A stretch of DNA of 64,000 bases, taken from positions 248,001 to 312,000 of the forward strand of contig NZ_JHQS01000007.1 in NCBI RefSeq assembly GCF_014843845.1, read 5' to 3'. The notes beneath the pieces are model-generated. The model had not been told where the DNA came from and did no database searches. It worked only from the letters and a program-made list of their open reading frames with translations. The position numbers and the translations under genes were made by a program. This DNA is from Mesorhizobium amorphae (GTDB lineage Bacteria > Pseudomonadota > Alphaproteobacteria > Rhizobiales > Rhizobiaceae). Below are positions 36,774 to 44,337 of this stretch, one piece after another (positions within the stretch are counted from its first letter, which is position 1; each line of letters begins with the position of its first letter).

Positions 36774-37207
36774 TGAACAACGGCGAAATCAGCCGCGAAG
36801 GCAGTTTGCTGACGGTCTCCATCCCGATGGCCATTCGCAAGCGTGGCGGTCGCAAAGTTGTCGTGTCCCCGGCTGGAGCAGAGGCTTGGGCACCGTCGCG
36901 ACCGCGCATCGACAACACGCTGCTGAGAGCCCTCGTCCAGGCGTTCCACTGGCAGCATAAGCTGGAATCAGGGCAACACGCGACGATCAGCGAACTCGCT
37001 GAGGCATTGAAACTCGACCGATCGTTCGTCTCCCACATGCTTCGATTGACGCTCTTGGCGCCGGACCTGGTCGAGGCGGTCCTCGACGGGCGACAGCCTC
37101 CGACGATGCAATTGCAGCTGGTGCGCGGGTTTCCCGTTGAGTGGGAGCGCCAACGAAATACCTGCTGGTTGGGAAGGTCCGGCTTTGGGGACCTTCATGG
37201 TCCATGA
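36770..37207 (+). CDS. HTH (ParB/KorB-like) protein of the recombinase operon
   Basis: A 145-residue product overlapping the recombinase stop (ATGA). HATISELAEALKLDRSFVSH is a helix-turn-helix like that of ParB-type proteins, after a basic N-terminus (AIRKRGGRKVVVSP). The last ~15 residues, after VEWERQR, look atypical and may be the result of a 3' end change. It is likely a regulator of the operon. Confidence 0.72.
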   Translation: MMNNGEISREGSLLTVSIPMAIRKRGGRKVVVSPAGAEAWAPSRPRIDNTLLRALVQAFHWQHKLESGQHATISELAEALKLDRSFVSHMLRLTLLAPDLVEAVLDGRQPPTMQLQLVRGFPVEWERQRNTCWLGRSGFGDLHGP

Positions 37208-37393
37208 TGTGAATGGCAGCAACGCGCCTCAACGCGGCCATTGCGCTGACGGCGCTCCAGATCCTGTAAGCAGTCATTGTTCATTGCCGCCCTTGGAGGC
37301 CGCTCCGCGAACTGACGCAAACGGGGCACCTAGAGGGTGGTCCCCGCACAGGAGTGCAGCCTGACAAGGCTTCCCCCAGCCCGAAGTTCACGT

Positions 37394-37465
37394 ATGCCCC
37401 GCTTTCTTGCCGTCTACACCATGAAGCCCGAAGACCTTGCCCGCTTTCGCAGCGACCATGAGTAG
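37394..37465 (+). pseudogene. Short 5' remnant of a small gene
   Basis: The 23 codons MPRFLAVYTMKPEDLARFRS plus three, then a stop, resemble the N-terminus of small YCII-like proteins. Nothing follows in any frame. The rest of 37208-37586 has no recognisable gene and includes the promoter region of the next cyclase. Confidence 0.4.
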
Positions 37466-37586
37466 GAACGGCTCAGCCCATACCAAGACGCAAGAATTTA
37501 GGTTACCTTTCTGGGACTGAGCTGTCGCGACTTATGGTCGGGTCGCATCATGTGGGAGACCTTTCTCCAATCTCAAAGCCGCTTCC

Positions 37587-39359
37587 ATGCGTCGATCGCT
37601 ATTTCAGAAGTATTTTCTAGTCTTGTTCGCGGCGGCCATTTTTCCAATGGCTGCCGGTGGCATCAGCAACACGTGGTTCAGCTATGTCGACCAGCGTGCG
37701 ATCCTCAGTGCCCTGCTGCGGTCCGAGGCAACATCGGCGGCCGACAAAATTGAGAGCTTTCTTGACGGCATCAAGGTTCCGCTCGGCTCCGCGATCCCCC
37801 AGGGCGGGTCGACCAAGGCCAGCGTGAATCATCTTCGGCTCCTTGTCGTACGAGCGATGCACCAGGTCCCGGGAATTCTCAGCATCAGTCTTGTTGACGG
37901 TACCGGCGCGGAGCGGCTGCACATCTCTCGCATTGGCTCAAACAGGACGGAAGGCGGGGCGGATCGCTCAGGCGATCCCGCTGTTGTGGGCGCCAGGACG
38001 GCGAAGGTCTGGTACGGCCCAGTCATTTATCGCCAGGGTTCCGAACCATCCATAACCATGGCGATGGCCAATTACGACGGTACAGGCGTCGTCAACTCGG
38101 TCATCGCCGAAATCAGTCTGAAGCCTATCTGGCTCATCGTTTCCGAAATCGGCGTGGGCCGCAGCGGCCGGGCATTTGTCGTCGACCAGACCGGCCGCCT
38201 CATCGCTCACCCCTCGATCAGCAAAGTGATGCAGGGCGCCGACGAGAAAGCAGCGTTGGCCCTGCGCGGATTGCGGGATGCGATCGCCGCCGCGGGCGGC
38301 ACTGCGATTGCAAGCCGCAACGCCGAGAATGAACGCGTTGTGACCGCTGACGCGCCGGTTACCGCGGCCGGCTGGACGGTATTTGTCGAGCAGTCGCAGG
38401 CAGAGGCTTTTGCACCCCTATACGCTTCATTGTGGCGGACCGGCGGGTTGTTGCTCCCCGCCACAGTCCTTGCGGCGGTACTCGCATATTGGCTTGCCAG
38501 ACGGATGAGCGGGCCCATCCGATTGCTGGAAGAAGGCGCCCTCAAGATTGGTGCCGGACAGTTCGATTACCGTATCAACATCGCTACTGGAGACGAACTT
38601 GAGCGACTGGCTGCGCGGTTCAACCAAATGGCGCAGGAACTCGCCACATTGCGGGACCGAGCAGAGCGAATGACGCGGTTGAAGCGCTTTCTTGCACCAC
38701 AGGTGGCTGAACTCGTGGAAGAGGCTGGCGACGAGAGAATGCTCGCCGGACAGCGCGCAGAAGTGGTCGCCGTTTTTTGCGACTTGCGTGGCTTTACCTC
38801 ATTTTCGGCACACGCTGAGCCTGAGAACCTCATGCAGCTCTTGCGTGAGTACTATGAGGCGCTTGGCGTGATCATTACCCGATATGAGGTAACGCTGACT
38901 AGTTTTTCGGCGGATGGATTGATGATCCTCGTCAACGCCCCGGTTCCACGTGAAGAGCCGGCGCTTCATGCCGTAAAAATGGCTGTCGACATGCAGGATT
39001 CCACACAAGAGCTCATATCTGGGTGGCGGCAGCGTGGTTATGAGATTGGCTTCGGCATGGGGCTCGCTATGGGGTGGGCAACGGTGGGTCGAATTGGCTA
39101 TGAGGCCCGCGCTGACTACACCGCAATTGGCAATGTCGTGAACTTGGCATCGAGGCTGTGTTCGTCCGCTGAAGATGGACAAATCCTTATCGATTATTCC
39201 GCGGCGCGCCATTTGCCTAGCAACATGCCGATCGTTGACCTCGGTACTCGCCAGTTCAAAGGCCTCGAAGGGCACGTTCGCGTCTACAATGTTGAAACGC
39301 AAGGGATCGAGCGGCCGAATTTAGATCCTGCTGCGTATGACGCCACGGCAAAGAGCTAG
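37587..39359 (+). CDS. Membrane sensor class III nucleotide cyclase (Cache-HAMP-cyclase)
   Basis: A 590-residue protein: N-terminal helix (YFLVLFAAAIFPMAAGG), a periplasmic sensor region of ~260 residues (GRAFVVDQTGRLIAHP is Cache-like), a second helix (GGLLLPATVLAAVLAYWLA), a HAMP segment (EEGALKIGAGQFDYRINI) and a class III cyclase domain from about residue 390. Metal-binding Asps are in VFCDLRGFTSF and FSADGLMI; the transition-state Asn and Arg are in GNVVNLASRL. The position before the second metal Asp has Ser/Thr instead of the usual Lys of adenylate cyclases, so specificity or activity may be unusual. Confidence 0.86.
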   Translation: MRRSLFQKYFLVLFAAAIFPMAAGGISNTWFSYVDQRAILSALLRSEATSAADKIESFLDGIKVPLGSAIPQGGSTKASVNHLRLLVVRAMHQVPGILSISLVDGTGAERLHISRIGSNRTEGGADRSGDPAVVGARTAKVWYGPVIYRQGSEPSITMAMANYDGTGVVNSVIAEISLKPIWLIVSEIGVGRSGRAFVVDQTGRLIAHPSISKVMQGADEKAALALRGLRDAIAAAGGTAIASRNAENERVVTADAPVTAAGWTVFVEQSQAEAFAPLYASLWRTGGLLLPATVLAAVLAYWLARRMSGPIRLLEEGALKIGAGQFDYRINIATGDELERLAARFNQMAQELATLRDRAERMTRLKRFLAPQVAELVEEAGDERMLAGQRAEVVAVFCDLRGFTSFSAHAEPENLMQLLREYYEALGVIITRYEVTLTSFSADGLMILVNAPVPREEPALHAVKMAVDMQDSTQELISGWRQRGYEIGFGMGLAMGWATVGRIGYEARADYTAIGNVVNLASRLCSSAEDGQILIDYSAARHLPSNMPIVDLGTRQFKGLEGHVRVYNVETQGIERPNLDPAAYDATAKS

Positions 39360-39420
39360 GCTCCTCTGACATCGACGTCCGCTAACGTTCTTCCCTGCAC
39401 CACAAGCGGACCTACTGCTC

Positions 39421-39545
39421 CCGGCCAAAACGCGACGTCCGAGTAGTGGCTTGGCGATGTCCGTAGTCGGCGCAAGCCGGACCTTAGCGCTCAGTTGTGG
39501 TCTTTTTTGACAGGCGAGCGAACCGCAAAACTGCCCGCAGCAATC
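39421..39545. repeat. Intergenic repeat copy B
   Basis: This copy shares with copy A the long 5' part (GTCCGAGTAGTGGCTTGGCG, then ATGTCCGTAGT) and with A and C the CAAGCCGGACCT and GAACCGCAAAACTGCCCGCA segments. It lies in the gap between the ends of two convergent cyclase genes and stops where A and C continue. Confidence 0.8.
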
Positions 39546-39580
39546 TGGGGGAACCTCCATCCTCCACCTTAGCACCGCGG

Positions 39581-41086
39581 TCATACCTGCGTCGGCATGA
39601 TCGCTATGCGATGGACTTCCATCATTTGGCCGATGCCCCTGAGGTTCTCGTAGTTGCGCGACACCGGACGTGATTGGACGATGTCAGCGACGCCCGGCAC
39701 CTCCATCACCGCTGCACTGATGCAAACTTCGTTCACGTCGGCTAGGCCTTGCACTCGTGCCGCGATATTCACGTCGTGTCCGAAATAGTCGATGCGGTCG
39801 TTTAGCGTCACTGCAATCGCCCGCCCCCTGTGGACACCAACCTTGAGGCCGAGTGGACGCGAAGCGGTCCGGTTGAATTGCGACAGTTCTTCGATCATCT
39901 CGATGGAGGCGCGGACGGCGTCCTGGGGGCGCTCGAAACCGGCCATGACCGCGTCGCCGATCGTCTTGACGATGGTGCCGGATCGTTCCCGAATGATTTT
40001 GTTCAGTATCTCGAAGTGCTGGCGAACAAGGAAATATGCGTTCACGTCGCCCGCGGCTTCATACAAGGGAGTCGACTGCTTTAGATCGGTGAAAAGAAAA
40101 GTCACGTCGGAGACTTGAAGGCTCTCGCCTTCGTCCACAAGCTGCGCCTTGTAGAGTTCACTGAAGCTCGGGGTGAGCAGCAACCGCTTGCCGGTGAGAA
40201 GCGGTTCATACTCGACCAGATGAGGCTCGAAACCGAAGGGATACTGGACGAACCAGAAGCGACCGCGATCATCGGTCCGGTTCTCGATCTGGATCGTGTG
40301 CTTACCTGGACTGAGATCGGCTGTCTGCCGAAACGAGAATCTTCCGTCACCGAGAATCATGTCTCTTGGTGCTGTGGGCCGGTCAGGCAGGAGGAAGCGG
40401 CCCGACTCGAGCTGGACCGTTGTCCGTTGCGGATCCGCCGGCTCCCCGTCTGCGAAGAAGACCAGAAGGAGTTTGTGGCTCAGATCCAGTACCTCGAAAC
40501 GGCCTGCTGTGACGTCGAAGTCGAAGCTTCGGTCCTCGTGGGGCTCTATATCGGCGAAACCCCGCGAGAGCACGGCGACCAATTGCTGGTGCGTCATCCC
40601 ATGCGGCGCGATGAAGCCCTTGGAAAAGTTGTAGCGGAGGTAAAAATCCTCGACAGACAGCACTTCGGGATGTCGGAACCTGATGTCCCGCACGCCGCTC
40701 GAGATCGTAAAGGTGACCTGAATGTAGTCGTCCAGCGCGACATCGTTGATCGCGTTGCAAAACGCGCACTGAAAGCGCGGATGGACCTGGTCAAGTTCGC
40801 GAAAGCTCCCGGCGACTTGTGGGCAATATGCGCAGATGAGGAGCCAGTCCATCTCGAACAGGCCCACCTTGGCGGCACGCACGAACAACTCTATTGCGTC
40901 CGCCTCGGAAAGGTCGACAGCGCTGCCGTATTGGATTGGGTTGACGCGAAAGAGATCATAATCATCGGCAGTGCGGATGAAGCGTTCGAGCTCCGGTAGA
41001 ACGTTTGGTACCCAGTCTCTTGCCGATCTGAGTGCGCCGAGGCGCTCGCTCAGGACACTATCGTTCACCGGAGACAGGACACTCAT
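39581..41086 (-). CDS. Soluble class III cyclase with a zinc-ribbon-like sensor half
   Basis: A 501-residue protein from the ATG at 41086, 26 bases after the neighbouring binding-protein gene; upstream extensions overlap that gene out of frame. The N-terminal ~330 residues contain two CxxC pairs (CAYC and CAFC, ~30 residues apart) and beta-rich segments, resembling the region annotated DUF5939 in some cyclases. The cyclase domain has all key residues: FLFTDLKQSTPLYE, TIVKTIGDAVMAGF (Lys and Asp kept) and YFGHDVNIAARV. It therefore should be active, probably as adenylate cyclase. No membrane helix. Confidence 0.85.
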   Translation of the reverse strand: MSVLSPVNDSVLSERLGALRSARDWVPNVLPELERFIRTADDYDLFRVNPIQYGSAVDLSEADAIELFVRAAKVGLFEMDWLLICAYCPQVAGSFRELDQVHPRFQCAFCNAINDVALDDYIQVTFTISSGVRDIRFRHPEVLSVEDFYLRYNFSKGFIAPHGMTHQQLVAVLSRGFADIEPHEDRSFDFDVTAGRFEVLDLSHKLLLVFFADGEPADPQRTTVQLESGRFLLPDRPTAPRDMILGDGRFSFRQTADLSPGKHTIQIENRTDDRGRFWFVQYPFGFEPHLVEYEPLLTGKRLLLTPSFSELYKAQLVDEGESLQVSDVTFLFTDLKQSTPLYEAAGDVNAYFLVRQHFEILNKIIRERSGTIVKTIGDAVMAGFERPQDAVRASIEMIEELSQFNRTASRPLGLKVGVHRGRAIAVTLNDRIDYFGHDVNIAARVQGLADVNEVCISAAVMEVPGVADIVQSRPVSRNYENLRGIGQMMEVHRIAIMPTQV

Positions 41087-41112
41087 CTCATGCACCCTAC
41101 CTGACGGACTGA

Positions 41113-42252
41113 CTACGCTATCGGCCCCCGGCCGAAATCCGCGGCGGACGGTACCATCGCCTCGTCCGGGTCGATGGCCCCCAGGCTCTCGACGATCTCG
41201 AAACGGCCGTTCTGCGCCTGGGCGATATACATGTTCATACGGACGTGGTGCTGGCCAGGAACCATTTCTGCGGGACCGCCCGGCCCTTCGACGATCCTTG
41301 CGTGATCGAGGGCTGCGATGACGTCCTCCTGGCGGAGCGAGTTGGCCTCGTTCACGGCCGCCGCCCAAAGCTTCATCCCTCTGTAGAGGCCCGAGCAAGC
41401 GCTGCCGCCCGTGAACTGCTCGTTGCCGCGATAGCGCTCGTCGTACGCGCGAAGCAGCGTCTTGCTGAAGGGATCGCTGACGTTCTGGTAGTAGTCGAGG
41501 CAGCCGTAGAGGCCTTCCACATGCGGCGGCGGCAGCAGGCCGAGCAGATTCTCGTCGAAATACGTGCAGATTAGCCGCCCGCCGCGGTTCTGGAAGCCAG
41601 CGTCATGGAGTTGCGCGAAAAATGGCACGACCCCAGGCGGAACGATGGTATTGAACACCACCTCCGCTCCGCTGGACATGATCCTCTCAACCGTTTCGCC
41701 GTATTCCATGTGATCGAGCGGATAGTATTCCTCGCCGACGATGCTGCCACCTTCGGCGTTGACGAGCTGGCGGACCCTCTCGTTCATCACGTGCGGCCAG
41801 ATGTAGTCTGCGGACGGGAGGTAGAATGTCTTGGCCCCGGTCTTGCGCATCAGCCAGGGAATGAGCGGGTCGAGCTGCTGCGCCGGCACTGGGCCGGTGC
41901 AGAAAATCAGTGGGTCGCATTCCTGGCCTTCGTATTGCTCGGGGTAGATGTAAAGCGTCCTGCCCTTCACGACGGCTGGGCCTTTGATGGCCTGCCGCGT
42001 GGAGCTGTAGATGCCGCCGAAGATCACATCCACCTTGTCCTGCGCCACAAGCTTGGCCGCCTTGGCCTCCGCGACAGTGTCGGTCGTTGCGCCGTCCTCG
42101 AGATAGAGCTCGATCTTCCGCCCCAGCAGTCCGCCGTCGGTGTTGATCTCGTCAACCACCATCCTTGCCACGTTGGCGTTGGCGCGGCCCATGAACGAAA
42201 GTGCTCCTGTCTCTTCCGCGATCATGCCGACTTTGATGGACGCTTGCGCCAT
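41113..42252 (-). CDS. AmiC/urea-type ligand-binding protein without signal peptide
   Basis: A 379-residue type I periplasmic-binding-fold protein: IKVGMIAEETGALSFMGRAN at the N-terminus, DVIFGGIYSSTRQAIKGPAV, PEQYEGQECDPLIFCTGPVP and YYPLDHMEYGETVERIMSSG are all UrtA/AmiC-like. The N-terminus (MAQASIKV) has no hydrophobic signal, so the protein should stay in the cytoplasm, as the amide sensor AmiC does. GAGG lies twelve bases before its ATG. No permease gene is near. With the cyclase gene downstream in the same direction, I infer that it senses an amide, urea or amino acid and acts on that cyclase. Confidence 0.85.
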   Translation of the reverse strand: MAQASIKVGMIAEETGALSFMGRANANVARMVVDEINTDGGLLGRKIELYLEDGATTDTVAEAKAAKLVAQDKVDVIFGGIYSSTRQAIKGPAVVKGRTLYIYPEQYEGQECDPLIFCTGPVPAQQLDPLIPWLMRKTGAKTFYLPSADYIWPHVMNERVRQLVNAEGGSIVGEEYYPLDHMEYGETVERIMSSGAEVVFNTIVPPGVVPFFAQLHDAGFQNRGGRLICTYFDENLLGLLPPPHVEGLYGCLDYYQNVSDPFSKTLLRAYDERYRGNEQFTGGSACSGLYRGMKLWAAAVNEANSLRQEDVIAALDHARIVEGPGGPAEMVPGQHHVRMNMYIAQAQNGRFEIVESLGAIDPDEAMVPSAADFGRGPIA

Positions 42253-42264
42253 AGCAGATACCTC

Positions 42265-42360
42265 TCATCCGCCCACATCGAAACTCATGAGCCGGCTGTA
42301 GCCGACCACACCGGCAGCGAGGATGGCGGTCAAACGACGCTGCACTGCCTCCTCCGTCAT
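42265..42360 (-). pseudogene. 31-codon remnant of a third class III cyclase
   Basis: With its own ribosome site (AGAGGGGG), the frame reads MTEEAVQRRLTAILAAGVVG, then YSRLM and a stop after five more codons. RRLAAILAADVVGYSRLM is the usual N-terminus of TPR-linked rhizobial cyclases; here the first metal-binding Asp is Gly. The stop is 12 bases before the binding-protein start, so the remnant is now effectively a leader peptide gene. Confidence 0.65.
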
Positions 42361-42597
42361 TTCGGGTGACCCCCTCTGATGGGTAACGGCCCTGTCTGGA
42401 GTCGAACTCGCACACAATAGCAGGGTCGGAGTTTGGAGCAATCGAGGGCTGGACATGGTTCATGCTGCCTTCGTCCGCGCCAACGGAGTTACGATGCGTA
42501 TCCGGAAAACCGCTTTGGGTTCAGCATTTGCCCGTGCTCAGGCCCTAAGGAAGTCGGCAGGGTCGAGACGCGACATGCGCGGACATGACATAATTGG

Positions 42598-42916
42598 CAA
42601 GGTCCGGTCCTGGCGCAAGCCGGACCTAGGGAGCGATGGCATAGTTGTGGTCTTGTTTGGCAGGCGAGCGAACCGCAAAACTGCCCGCAGCATGGCCGGC
42701 GCTAAAGCATTGATATTGCTGTTGTCCAAAACCTGGGGATTTTTGGAGCCACTCCCCAGCTTCGGAGAATGATGGACATTCGGAGAGCAGTTTGGGGGAG
42801 AACGGTGTTTCCGCTCTCCCCGGCTTTTGGCCGTACATCCGGCAAACGTTGGGCTTCAGGGAAGCCATGAGGGGACCGGAGAATTGTTCGGAATTTGAGG
42901 GTGGTAGCGGGAGAGG
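42598..42916. repeat. Intergenic repeat copy C joined to tRNA-Met
   Basis: Matches copy A in order and orientation from CAAGCCGGACCT through CCGGAGAATTGTT up to and including the tRNA 3' end, with an extra ~65-base block (around 42767-42832) holding an AGAGCAG/CTCTCC-type hairpin. Apart from this repeat the gap 42361-42901 shows no gene. Confidence 0.8.
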
Positions 42917-42978
42917 GACTTGAACCCCCGACCCCAGGATTATGATTCCCGTGCTCTAACCAACTGAGCTACCCCGCC
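42902..42978 (-). tRNA. tRNA-Met (CAT anticodon), elongator type
   Basis: Reading leftward the gene starts GGCGGGGTAGCTCAGTTGG, has anticodon arm CGGGA-ATCATAA-TCCTG, a variable loop, the T arm GTTCAAGTC and an encoded CCA end; total 77 bases. The acceptor stem GGCGGGG pairs imperfectly but acceptably with CCCGCTA. First base pairing and length fit elongator tRNA-Met; the initiator would begin CGCGGGG. A lysidine-modified Ile tRNA is the only alternative for this anticodon. Confidence 0.9.
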
Positions 42979-43215
42979 AGGGCGGCGAAAGGCTCGAAAT
43001 CCGCCTTAAATTGCAAGGCATGTCGAGGCGTTCACCAAGGTCGCGCGGATATAAGGTTGGGAGGGCAAGCCTGTCAAGCTTCGAAGCGGCCTGCGTGCCG
43101 GCATAATCTCGCCATCGAAAAGCTTTGCCGGGCAGGCAATCGAAAAGGGGTGCGGGGTTGAGTTCGACCCGGCACGTCGCTATGTCTCGGCCACGATTTT
43201 TAGAGTTCGAAAACA

Positions 43216-44181
43216 ATGAAGCCGCGCATTGCAGTCCTTGGTTGCGGATACTGGGGCAGCAACCACATCCGCACCCTCAAGGCGCTTGGCGCCTTGCACG
43301 CGGTTTCGGACGACAACCGCGCCCGCGCGGAAGGCTTTGCCAGCGAGCAGGATTGCCTGGCGATCGAGCCGGAGCAGTTGTTCGTTCGCGACGACATCGA
43401 CGCCATCGTCATGGCGCTGCCGCCGCAGTTCCACGCCGACATGGCGGTGCGCGCCGTCGAGGGCGGCAAGGACGTGCTGGTGGAGAAGCCGATCGCGCTG
43501 ACGGTGGACGATGCCGAGCGCGCGGTGCAGGCGGCCAAGGACAATGGCCGCGTCTTCATGGTCGGCCATGTGCTGCGTTTCCACCCGGCTTTCGAGACGC
43601 TGAAGGCGCTGATCGACAAGGGCGAACTCGGTGAAGTCCGCTACATCCACTCGCATCGCCTCGGGCTCGGTAAGTTCCATACCGAGAACGACGCGCTGTG
43701 GGATCTGGCGCCGCATGATCTGTCGATGATCCTGGCGATCACCGGCACCGAGCCGATCGAGGTCAGGGGCGAGGGTGCCGCACTCCTCGACAATCTCAGC
43801 GACTTCGCGCATCTGCACATGCGCTTCCCCAACGGCCTGCGCGGCCATCTCTTCGCCTCGCGGCTCAATCCCTATCGCGAGCGGCGGCTGACCGTGGTCG
43901 GCACCAAGGCGATGGCGGTGTTCGACGATGTCGAGCCATGGGAGCGCAAGCTTGCCGTCTATCGGCACGCGGTGTGGCAGGACAGCGGCCAGTGGGCCTT
44001 CACCGCCAACGAGCCGTCCTATGTGGCGGTCGGCGAAGGCATGCCGCTGACCCGGGAACTGGCGCATTTCATCCAGTGCATCGAGACGCGGGCCGAACCG
44101 CGCACCAGCGGCGAGGAAGCGATCAGGGTGCTGCGCATCCTGACGGCGGGCACCATCACCCACAGCAAATCCAGTTCCTGA
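43216..44181 (+). CDS. Gfo/Idh/MocA family dehydrogenase
   Basis: A 321-residue NAD(P)-dependent sugar-type oxidoreductase. RIAVLGCGYWGSNHIRTLKA is the dinucleotide fold, GKDVLVEKPIALTVDDAERA contains the EKP signature, and GHVLRFHPAFETLK with DLAPHDLSMIL forms the active site. Members close to this act on UDP-sugar acids or inositols. It stands alone; the gene to its right is convergent. Confidence 0.87.
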   Translation: MKPRIAVLGCGYWGSNHIRTLKALGALHAVSDDNRARAEGFASEQDCLAIEPEQLFVRDDIDAIVMALPPQFHADMAVRAVEGGKDVLVEKPIALTVDDAERAVQAAKDNGRVFMVGHVLRFHPAFETLKALIDKGELGEVRYIHSHRLGLGKFHTENDALWDLAPHDLSMILAITGTEPIEVRGEGAALLDNLSDFAHLHMRFPNGLRGHLFASRLNPYRERRLTVVGTKAMAVFDDVEPWERKLAVYRHAVWQDSGQWAFTANEPSYVAVGEGMPLTRELAHFIQCIETRAEPRTSGEEAIRVLRILTAGTITHSKSSS

Positions 44182-44324
44182 GAGACCGTTTGGAAACTCT
44201 ACTCTGGCGGTCACCGGATGGCGTTTTCTGCACTTCCGGTGCCCACGGACCCAAATGTCCGCTGCGCTCCGGTTCTCGAAACCACCTCCGTATGACGCGC
44301 CAGAGCGAGTTTCGAAACAGTCTC
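44182..44324. repeat. RIME-like mosaic palindromic element
   Basis: Left arm 44182-44209 and right arm 44298-44324 are near-perfect inverted copies (GAGAC-GTTT-GAAACTC, then CTCTGGCG). Between them is a second smaller hairpin, CGGAC/GTCCG. The ~145-base unit fills the gap between two convergent stops. This is the architecture of rhizobial intergenic mosaic elements (RIME), which are two linked palindromes scattered in rhizobial genomes. It may also serve as a bidirectional terminator. Confidence 0.75.
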
Positions 44325-44337
44325 TGAAAAGCCGCCC

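Noticed and set aside
28118..37207. Complete prophage
   Set aside because: No capsid, portal, tail, large terminase or lysis genes; only recombination, methylation and replication-like genes.
40115..40999. 294-codon plus-strand frame over the soluble cyclase
   Set aside because: Antisense shadow; the minus-strand cyclase motifs are complete.
7161..42978. Symbiosis island
   Set aside because: No nod, nif, fix or type III/IV secretion genes in the region; tRNA location alone is not enough.
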